Source of the DNA: Niallia circulans NBRC 13626
GTDB taxonomy: Bacteria > Bacillota > Bacilli > Bacillales > Cytobacillaceae
Reading direction: 5' to 3'
Assembly: GCF_001591585.1 (NCBI RefSeq)
Contig: NZ_BCVE01000024.1
Coordinates: 1 to 64,000 of the forward strand
Length of the DNA: 64,000 nt
Shown here: one piece after another, positions 44,743 through 51,972 of the stretch
Layout: every line of letters starts with the position of its first letter
How positions within the stretch are numbered: the first letter of the stretch is position 1
Position numbers and translations under genes: made by a program
The notes under the pieces: generated by a model
Seen by the model: the letters and a program-made list of their open reading frames with translations, nothing else
The model's database searches: none
Told to the model about the DNA's origin: nothing

Positions 44743-45639
44743 CTAATCCCTCCATTTTGACGGATTTATTATATTTTCAGGAATATCTCTAAAGGATATA
44801 TTAATTTCATCCATAATTGAAGAGGAGAGCGTAGGCAATTCACTAATACGTATGTTTTCTCTCAACTGTTCCAAAGATTCACATCCAACAATCATTTTAT
44901 CCACATAAGAATTGTCTCTTATAAAAAGAAAAGCGAGCTCACTTATCTTCAATTTCTCCCTTGCCGCAATTTCTTTTAATTTTAGTAAATACGGAGAGGC
45001 AGCTTTTATAGAATTGGGCAGCTCCTGCTCTTCTAAAAATAATAGCCCCTGCAAATAAACGCTTCTAACATGGATTTCAATTTTATTATTACTTAATTCT
45101 TGTAGAAGCCCCTCATTTATTAAACGAAGGTCAAAAACATTCATTGGCACTTGAATGATGTCAAAAATCCCTAACTCTATTACTCTTTTCACCTGCTCAG
45201 GTGAATAAATAGAAATTCCCATTTTATTAATGTGATACTTTTCTTTCAGGTTTTCAATCCATTCACGATCTTTTTTCGTTAATTTTTCCAAAATATTTGC
45301 ATCATGAAATAACACACCATATAGCTTTTCTATCCCTAATTTTTTCTGTGATGCTCTTATAGATTTTTCTATTCCATCTATATTATTTTCGCTCATAGAA
45401 GGAATTTTAGTAATAATATTTAACGATTCACCCATTTCTTCTTTTAAAAAGGAGCCTATTATTTCTTCACTTTGCCCATATCCAGGTGCAGTATCAAATG
45501 ACAAAATTCCGTGCTTTACAGCATATTTTAAGATTTCTGCTGCTTTTTGCTTATTAGGTTGACCAATTCTGTTTGCTATACCATATGCCTGTCCTAATTG
45601 AACCGTTCCTAAGGCTAATTTCTTTTGCGTGCGATTCAT
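44743..45639 (-). CDS. Aldo/keto reductase
   Basis: This 298-residue NADPH-dependent TIM-barrel reductase shows the catalytic tetrad: Asp and Tyr in SFDTAPGYGQSEEIIGSFL, Lys in NIITKIPS and His in GVLFHDANIL. Similar reductases occur in nonulosonate and other sugar clusters. It begins 1 base after the cytidylyltransferase stop codon. I infer that it acts on a keto sugar or sugar-acid intermediate of the flagellin decoration. The specific substrate is unknown. Confidence 0.82.
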   Translation of the reverse strand: MNRTQKKLALGTVQLGQAYGIANRIGQPNKQKAAEILKYAVKHGILSFDTAPGYGQSEEIIGSFLKEEMGESLNIITKIPSMSENNIDGIEKSIRASQKKLGIEKLYGVLFHDANILEKLTKKDREWIENLKEKYHINKMGISIYSPEQVKRVIELGIFDIIQVPMNVFDLRLINEGLLQELSNNKIEIHVRSVYLQGLLFLEEQELPNSIKAASPYLLKLKEIAAREKLKISELAFLFIRDNSYVDKMIVGCESLEQLRENIRISELPTLSSSIMDEINISFRDIPENIINPSKWRD

Positions 45640-45640
45640 C

Positions 45641-46366
45641 TTATTTCACCTTTTTTTGTTCAATATGTTGATTTATCATAGTTAATTCTTTATTTCCCTC
45701 AAGATAATTTAGAATATCCTCTGTAGAGATGAATTTATTATCTGCAAAATGCGTCGCAATAACAGATAAGAGTTGATAATCCTCTTGTGTATCTAATGTT
45801 AATCTTACTTCTTTGTCTAAAACATACTTGGGAATATCTATGTCCACTTGTTTAAACAATTCTCTATTTTCATAAGCATAGTAAGTTACATGCTCTCGAT
45901 GATAATCTTTCTTGCCATGGTTATAGATATAAGTCAACGCTGAAGAAGAAATAATTTCAACTCCTAACCCCAATGGAATAAGCTCATTATATATTGCAAT
46001 ATCTCCTTGCACTCTCGTTGTCTCTTCAATAACTGCATCAGCTAGTTCATAATGAAAGAAGGGACAATCGCCAAGTGCCCTGATCACATAATCTGCTTTA
46101 TATTGTTTTGCACATTCAAAATATCTAGATAATACATCTTCTTCCGAGCCTTGAAATACCTCTATACCATTTTGATTACACCATTCTACAATTTGATTAT
46201 CAGCTTCTTTCTCAGAAGTCGCCACAATCACTTGGTCAATTCCTTTTGCTGCCTGACATCTTGAAACAGCATAATCTAACACATTCGTACGTCCAAATGG
46301 TAACAACACCTTCCCAGGCAGCCTTGTCGAACCCATTCGTGCTTGTAGTATAGCGATAACTTTCAT
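45641..46366 (-). CDS. SpsF-type cytidylyltransferase (candidate CMP-pseudaminic acid synthetase)
   Basis: This 241-residue nucleotidyltransferase of the CMP-KDO/CMP-NeuAc synthetase superfamily has the SpsF-type start MKVIAILQARMGSTRLPGKV, RALGDCPFFHYELADAVI and VRLTLDTQEDYQLL. It is the only candidate in the window for activating pseudaminic acid with CTP (PseF step). The motif is the SpsF branch rather than classical PseF, so it could instead activate another sugar acid or alcohol phosphate, for instance for the nearby CDP-alcohol transferase. Confidence 0.75.
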   Translation of the reverse strand: MKVIAILQARMGSTRLPGKVLLPFGRTNVLDYAVSRCQAAKGIDQVIVATSEKEADNQIVEWCNQNGIEVFQGSEEDVLSRYFECAKQYKADYVIRALGDCPFFHYELADAVIEETTRVQGDIAIYNELIPLGLGVEIISSSALTYIYNHGKKDYHREHVTYYAYENRELFKQVDIDIPKYVLDKEVRLTLDTQEDYQLLSVIATHFADNKFISTEDILNYLEGNKELTMINQHIEQKKVK

Positions 46367-46381
46367 GCTTTCACCTGTTTC

Positions 46382-47050
46382 TTATCTTATTTCCATTAAG
46401 GAATAAATCTTTTTATCTGCTTCATATCCTTGATCAAGGTTTGTCTGCATATGATCTCCAATTTCTCTTATGATACGGATTGTATGGAGACCTAATTTTT
46501 TCGCCGTTATGAAATCCTTATTGGGATTATCCCCTATATAAACACAATCTTCCATATCCACCTTTAAAAATTCGCTCATCCTCTGAAAAGCGAGGGGATG
46601 GGGCTTCCAAAACTCAGAACCACCTAAATCATCTGTAACAATAATAGAGGGAATTTGCTTATCTAAGCCTAACGCTCTTAACTTATTCCATTGCATGGTC
46701 GAATTCCCATCTGTGATAATACCAATGGGAATCTTCTTTTCCGTTAATCTCTTTAGGCATAAAACAGCATCCTCGTATAAATGAATAGAAGGCTCATGCT
46801 TACGATATACATCTACTAATTGCTTTACATCTACCTGAATACCATACCTGTCACAGACATGATTAAATACCTTTCCTCGTCCGTTTTGTTTCCATTCCAT
46901 TATAAAATGCTCGGCCAATTCTTCTTCATCGAGAAAAGGATTCGCTTTTGCAAGAAAGGAAGCAACACTGTAAAATCCTGATTTCACATAATCATGCTCA
47001 CAATACAAGGTGTCATCCAAATCAAATATATAGGCTTTATAATTAAACAT
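46382..47050 (-). CDS. HAD superfamily phosphatase
   Basis: This 222-residue HAD-IA phosphatase has all four motifs: AYIFDLDDTLY (nucleophile and acid Asp), ITDGNS, WKPHPLAF (Lys) and CVYIGDNPNKDF (acidic pair). It opens the tightly packed operon running to pseI. Possible substrates are a sugar phosphate or alcohol phosphate made in the island. It is not a PseG homologue, so it does not by itself fill the missing UDP-sugar hydrolase step. Confidence 0.85.
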   Translation of the reverse strand: MFNYKAYIFDLDDTLYCEHDYVKSGFYSVASFLAKANPFLDEEELAEHFIMEWKQNGRGKVFNHVCDRYGIQVDVKQLVDVYRKHEPSIHLYEDAVLCLKRLTEKKIPIGIITDGNSTMQWNKLRALGLDKQIPSIIVTDDLGGSEFWKPHPLAFQRMSEFLKVDMEDCVYIGDNPNKDFITAKKLGLHTIRIIREIGDHMQTNLDQGYEADKKIYSLMEIR

Positions 47051-47120
47051 TTTAAAACTTCCTTTTTATCGTTCTGTTATCATCATTATTATTATCGGAA
47101 AAGTTGAACGTTTATTAAAC

Positions 47121-47150
47121 AAAAAAAGACTTGAGAATTCAAGCCTTTTT
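47121..47150 (-). terminator. Terminator after the CDP-alcohol phosphotransferase gene
   Basis: AAAAAGACTTGA (47124 onwards) pairs with TCAAGCCTTTTT up to 47150 with one wobble. T-runs follow on the minus strand. It closes the glycosyltransferase transcript and separates it from the HAD-pseI operon. Confidence 0.85.
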
Positions 47151-47152
47151 GA

Positions 47153-47830
47153 TTATTTTAGATACTGAGTTTTTAAACATTCCCATACCCGATATAACCA
47201 ATCTATATTTTTAAAGATTATAACAATATAAATAACTACATCTAATCTTTGAACGATAGCTCCTAAAGAAATTAAAAAGAAGATTGTAAAATGATCAAAT
47301 CCTGGTATAATTCCTTTACTTAAAAACCATTCCTTCCATTTGGCACGCTTCATTTTATTTCTTCTCATAAAAGGAAGTATATAATAATGAACAATAAATA
47401 AATCCCAATAGATTGTTACAATAAATAATATTTTTGCCCATAATGGTACATCTATAATTATTGCTACTGTTAAAAACAGAACTATTCTAACTAATTGATC
47501 AAAAAATTTATCTAATTTTGCTCCTAAAGCAGAGCAATTATTAGTTAGTCTCGCTAAATTCCCATCTGCTCCATCCATAAAATGATGAAGCTGAAGAAGG
47601 ATTGCCCCTGTAATCCAATAGTCGAAAATAAAAAATACCGATGCGACTATTCCTAAAAAACCAGCAATAATAGTAACCATATTTGGTGTTAGCTTCAAAT
47701 CATAGACTATTTTTGTAAAGAACGGATCAATTACATGGGCATAATAGCGATTAATTGCATATTCGTGTTCTCTTCTTTGCTGAACAATGTATTTGTTTTT
47801 AAATACCTGATACTCTTTTGTTATATTCAT
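47153..47830 (-). CDS. CDP-alcohol phosphotransferase family membrane enzyme
   Basis: This 225-residue membrane enzyme has the exact family signature DG-x2-AR-x8-G-x3-D-x3-D: D89, G90, A93, R94, G103, D107 and D111. Six hydrophobic segments follow the usual order. Such enzymes join a CDP-alcohol to a second alcohol (phospholipid synthesis) or, less often, to sugars. It begins inside a run of glycosyltransferase genes, not by lipid genes, and overlaps its upstream neighbour's end region. I infer a role in phospho-alcohol decoration of the glycan or its lipid carrier. Confidence 0.88.
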   Translation of the reverse strand: MNITKEYQVFKNKYIVQQRREHEYAINRYYAHVIDPFFTKIVYDLKLTPNMVTIIAGFLGIVASVFFIFDYWITGAILLQLHHFMDGADGNLARLTNNCSALGAKLDKFFDQLVRIVLFLTVAIIIDVPLWAKILFIVTIYWDLFIVHYYILPFMRRNKMKRAKWKEWFLSKGIIPGFDHFTIFFLISLGAIVQRLDVVIYIVIIFKNIDWLYRVWECLKTQYLK

Positions 47831-47837
47831 ACCTTAT

Positions 47838-48953
47838 CTACCATTCTTTTAATAATTCATTTTCATATCCTAATGAAACGAAATGCTTTAATCTTTTAAG
47901 TCCCAACTCTGTTAATTGCTTTTCAATATCCACATAATACATACTAGCAATAATGATAAAAATTTCATCTATAGTTTCATCTGCTAACACATTAGGAGTA
48001 TGGATTTTCTTACCATTAACTTCCTTCCCAGACAGCTCTTTATTGTTATCTAAGAAATAAGACACAGTACCATTCAATTCCATTACTCTTTCCAGTAATC
48101 TTAAGCCACTACCACCACTACCAAATATTATAATCCTCTTATCCATTAATAACTTGTGAATAATAGCATTTTCAGGCGGAGTATCATCTTTCCAAGGTGT
48201 CATGGCTAAGTACTTTTCATACTCTTTTTTAAATGGATGATTATTTAAGAGCTGCCAAGGTTTAGAGGCTTCAGTAAAATGGACAAGTTTTGGCCCTCTA
48301 AATGAACTATTGCCATAAACATCCTGACTTAATATATTCCATTCTGATGGGATTTCAAGGGAATCATTATACAATAATGCATTAATCCCATCTTGATCGT
48401 GATAAAGTAAATTATCCCCAAATTTATTTAGATAAGTAAAAACGTTTGAGGAATGATTACATTGCCTCCATTTATTTAAATTCATTAGTAATACACCTGC
48501 ATTAAAATATGGTGCTTTCTTCGGCATATTCAAATATTCATTTCGTTGATAATTAGCTGCTTCTTTTTTTGCCCCAATAGAAAACTCACTTATATCCATA
48601 TTCCACAATTCACTGATATCTCCATTAACTACGATATCACTATCCAGATAGACAACTTTATCTATATCATTACTAAGTAAGTTAGGTATTAAAATTCTAT
48701 AATATGTCGCTGTTGAAAGATGTTTATCTACCTTCAATTTCTTAATCTCTTCTTCATTTGTCATAAGAAACCTAAACTTAGCTTTATTTGTAATGAATAT
48801 CTCTTCTAATTTGTCAATGTTCTCCTGATGAATACCACCATTTATAATATAAAAATTTATGTTTCTAGTTTTAGTATTATTAATAATGGATATAATTAAA
48901 ACTGCAAGATGTTTCACATATCTATCATCACAAGCACACACTATATTTATCAA
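47838..48953 (-). CDS. GT8 family glycosyltransferase with C-terminal Rossmann-like module
   Basis: This 371-residue protein has a GT8 domain (residues ~1-260) with INIVCACDDRYVKHLAVLI at the start, the metal-binding DSD in VVYLDSDIVVNG, FNAGVLLMNL and the final KLVHFTEASKPW. The last ~105 residues are the shared module: KRIIIFGSGGSGLRLLERVM, VSYFLDNN, IFIIIASMYYVDIEKQL. The best start is a TTG at 48953 after AAGGTG; the ATG at 48977 has no ribosome site. It probably adds a hexose to the flagellin glycan. Confidence 0.82.
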   Translation of the reverse strand: MINIVCACDDRYVKHLAVLIISIINNTKTRNINFYIINGGIHQENIDKLEEIFITNKAKFRFLMTNEEEIKKLKVDKHLSTATYYRILIPNLLSNDIDKVVYLDSDIVVNGDISELWNMDISEFSIGAKKEAANYQRNEYLNMPKKAPYFNAGVLLMNLNKWRQCNHSSNVFTYLNKFGDNLLYHDQDGINALLYNDSLEIPSEWNILSQDVYGNSSFRGPKLVHFTEASKPWQLLNNHPFKKEYEKYLAMTPWKDDTPPENAIIHKLLMDKRIIIFGSGGSGLRLLERVMELNGTVSYFLDNNKELSGKEVNGKKIHTPNVLADETIDEIFIIIASMYYVDIEKQLTELGLKRLKHFVSLGYENELLKEW

Positions 48954-49048
48954 ATTAACACCTTCAATAATAATCATTTAGTCAACAGATTTAAATAATA
49001 ACTTACAGAACTTCATAATTATTTTGTAGTTTCATTAAAACTCTTAAG

Positions 49049-50353
49049 TTAGATTAGTTCATCTATTATTACAATTTGTTGAGGATTAATTCCATATCTA
49101 TTTATTAGGTTTTCTTTAATTACATACCTTTCTTCTGAAAGAACAGATATAAAGTATGTTATTTGTTGTTTATTTTTAAGGTTTTCTATCCCTATTATGG
49201 GACAACCTTCAATTTCTTTTCCTACAATCGAACTATTGCTATCTATATAACTGATCACTCTTATACCATAATTATTTAATGTTTCCTTAAAATAATATGC
49301 CATTCTCTTAGATCCAACAATAACACTATTATTCTTTATACTTTGTACCTTCTGCTCTACTTTGTTTTGTTTAAGCTCCTGTTCAGGTAATCTAATATAG
49401 TTTGAAAATACAGATTCATCCCATAAATCAAATAATGCTTTTTGATAGTATCCTACTGCCTCAGTTATATGAAATAATTTTTTTGCTATAATTGATTCTA
49501 AATATGTTTGTGAATAAATTTTTTTCATTCTATTAGAATCTAGTAAGAAATGTCCCCATTCAAGAAATTTTATATATTCCTTAGGTGAAATTTCTTTTAT
49601 TTGGGCATTACTTAGTTTGGTATGAATTATCAATTCTTCAGGTAATGGATTGATATCTAATCTTTTCAACTGCTCTAATCTTATTTTATCTGCAAATTGT
49701 TGTTGTATTTTATAACCAGCAGTTGATATTTGTTCCTTATGTCTTCTATAATAATAAAGTACCTCCGGAATACAATGAATTTTAATATTATTATTTAATT
49801 GTGTATACCATTGATAATCAACAGCTGCCTTAAAGCTTTCATCATGATAAAGTAATTTTTCCTTCGTAATCTTATCTTTACGAAACATCATAAAACTAGG
49901 TATTCCTGGTTGAAATAACCAATTAGCTCTAATTGCTTCATCAGTACAATCGTATGAATGTATAGCTCCATATCGATTATCTTTAATCTCTTGAACCTTA
50001 CATACTACGACATCAATATCTAAGTTTTCATCTAGAAAGGCAGACTGTTTAAATAATCTATCTTTATGATTTATATCATCCGAGTCTGATATTGCTATAT
50101 ATTCACCAATTGCATGTCTAAAGCCAATATTCCTACTTGCTGCTACTCCTAAATTAACTTTATTCTTAATTAACTTTATTCGTTTATCTTTATATTTTCC
50201 AATTAAGTTAACTGTATTATCTGTAGAACAATCATCAACTATTATTATTTCGATATCTGCTAGTGATTGATTTAGCAGACTATCAATATTGTCACATATA
50301 TATTTTTCCCTATTAAAACTAGGTATAATCACACTTACTTTTGGTTTTTTCAT
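49049..50353 (-). CDS. GT2 family glycosyltransferase with C-terminal Rossmann-like module
   Basis: This 434-residue protein has a GT-A domain (about 1-230) with KVSVIIPSFNREKYICDNID, IIVDDCSTDNT and the metal-binding DSDD in YIAISDSDDINHKDR. A helical middle (about 235-335) follows. The last ~95 residues are a diverged copy of the shared module: NSVIVGSKRMAYYFKETL, VISYIDSN, GKEIEGCPIIG. No membrane segment or signal peptide is visible, so it works in the cytoplasm, where Gram-positive flagellin is glycosylated before export. Confidence 0.83.
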   Translation of the reverse strand: MKKPKVSVIIPSFNREKYICDNIDSLLNQSLADIEIIIVDDCSTDNTVNLIGKYKDKRIKLIKNKVNLGVAASRNIGFRHAIGEYIAISDSDDINHKDRLFKQSAFLDENLDIDVVVCKVQEIKDNRYGAIHSYDCTDEAIRANWLFQPGIPSFMMFRKDKITKEKLLYHDESFKAAVDYQWYTQLNNNIKIHCIPEVLYYYRRHKEQISTAGYKIQQQFADKIRLEQLKRLDINPLPEELIIHTKLSNAQIKEISPKEYIKFLEWGHFLLDSNRMKKIYSQTYLESIIAKKLFHITEAVGYYQKALFDLWDESVFSNYIRLPEQELKQNKVEQKVQSIKNNSVIVGSKRMAYYFKETLNNYGIRVISYIDSNSSIVGKEIEGCPIIGIENLKNKQQITYFISVLSEERYVIKENLINRYGINPQQIVIIDELI

Positions 50354-50423
50354 TCTATTCTCCTTTGAATATAGTCAAGGAGTTAACTTGCTTTTATTTT
50401 ATAGCTTTTAGTATAGTCTGCAG

Positions 50424-51701
50424 CTACTTATTAACAATCAAGAAGTTTTCTCCTCTTTTGTATCCTTTACTTTCTAATTGAAAGGAAATTTCCCTATACC
50501 AACTCGAAGCAATAATAATAAAATCTTCATTAAAAGAAATTTGACTAGGATCGTTTATAACAACATTTTCTATAAACGAATCCCAATGTTTAGGGTTATT
50601 GTCATAAAAATTTTTTATTTTTATTCCAAGACCCTTTAAAAAAGAATAAGTTAACTTTCCAAGTTCTCCAGCACCAAAAATGCAAATATTTCCATGAGAA
50701 ATACCCTTCAATAGAACTGATATATCAGTATCCTCTAAATAGAAAAAATAATCGTTAAAATCATCCATTAAAAATTCTTCATTTCTATTAAATATTTTCT
50801 TTTTTAGTATTTCAACTTCTTCCCAAACTCCTGTTCGTTTGGTTATTTTTGGTAACACTTTCTGTTCCAACTGATATAAATTACGCCAATTAAATAACAA
50901 ACTCTCCCAATTTTTATGTTTCCCTTTTAATCTATCTTTTGATATTCGTTGTTTTTCTAATTTCTTGTGTAGATGTTCTTCATTATTAGCATAATCATGC
51001 AATATTATAGAAATTGGAGAATAAATTTGTTTTTTCATATCTGGTTCATACTCCAATAATCTAATAGAGAGATCTGGTCCCCCATGACCAAATGTAATAT
51101 TATCATCCCAGCCTCCAACTCTATAAAAAGCCTCAGCATTGATTGAGGCATTTCCCTCCAAATCAATATACGAAGGGAAAAATTTGTTGCCATGATAATA
51201 ATGGTTCTGTTTTGTATTTAGAATATTATTATTTATCTTAGGCAAATAAACTCCTCTCACACATATTACATCATAAACTTCAAAAGTTAATAAATGAGAC
51301 TCAACTAATTGTATATCTGGTATTCCATCATCCTCTAGAAAGAGCAAAATTGGCCCATTAGCAAAAACTGCACCAACATTTCTTGCTAAATAGGCACCAG
51401 TATTTTTATTTAATTTAATATAAGTATCGACAAAAGGAAGTACTTCAATAAACTCTTCATCACTCCCACCATTATTTACAAATATTAATTCAAAGTTATG
51501 ACATCGCTGTTTTTGAAGTATCTGTATGTTTTTAATAGTATCTGGGTGTCTTCTCCATGATATTATTACAATAGATATACGAGGATTATTTATTATTGTT
51601 TGTCTTTCTGCTTTCTCGAAGCATTTGATGTACTCCTTTTTCTTAAAATCCCATTTTTTCTTGTTTAGCTCTTCATTTAAAGAATAAGTATAACTTGACA
51701 T
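50424..51701 (-). CDS. GT2-like glycosyltransferase with C-terminal Rossmann-like module
   Basis: This 425-residue protein has a GT2-like domain (about 40-270) with RISIVIISWRRHPDTIKNIQ, FVNNGGSDEE, the acidic LFLEDDGIPD as DXD equivalent and GHGGPDLSIRLLEYEPD with the usual catalytic Asp. The last ~93 residues repeat the shared module: GNICIFGAGELGKLTYSFLK, NFYDNNPKHW, DFIIIASSWYREISFQL. It is the first gene of the three-glycosyltransferase run. A 271-base gap with no gene separates it from the Maf gene upstream. Confidence 0.82.
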   Translation of the reverse strand: MSSYTYSLNEELNKKKWDFKKKEYIKCFEKAERQTIINNPRISIVIISWRRHPDTIKNIQILQKQRCHNFELIFVNNGGSDEEFIEVLPFVDTYIKLNKNTGAYLARNVGAVFANGPILLFLEDDGIPDIQLVESHLLTFEVYDVICVRGVYLPKINNNILNTKQNHYYHGNKFFPSYIDLEGNASINAEAFYRVGGWDDNITFGHGGPDLSIRLLEYEPDMKKQIYSPISIILHDYANNEEHLHKKLEKQRISKDRLKGKHKNWESLLFNWRNLYQLEQKVLPKITKRTGVWEEVEILKKKIFNRNEEFLMDDFNDYFFYLEDTDISVLLKGISHGNICIFGAGELGKLTYSFLKGLGIKIKNFYDNNPKHWDSFIENVVINDPSQISFNEDFIIIASSWYREISFQLESKGYKRGENFLIVNK

Positions 51702-51972
51702 ATTTTACTCCTAAGTATTGATAATAATACATAATTCATATATCAAAAAAACGAACAAGATATTTTAGCATTTCTTCTGTCTTTTTAAATATTTATTATA
51801 TCGCTAGGTAACATTCCAATTCATTAAAGAGAGTCTATCTCTTATTTCTCTACTATAAACATAGATCTCTTCTCTTATTATTCAAAATCTATAAAGTATT
51901 ACAATCTTATTATTTTGTTTTCTTAAAAAGTCGCACAATTCTTCTTATAACAGGAATTTACTCTAACTGAAA

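Noticed and set aside
46382-47050. HAD phosphatase as PseG
   Set aside because: All four HAD motifs are present and none of the PseG glycosyltransferase-B-like features; it belongs to another fold.
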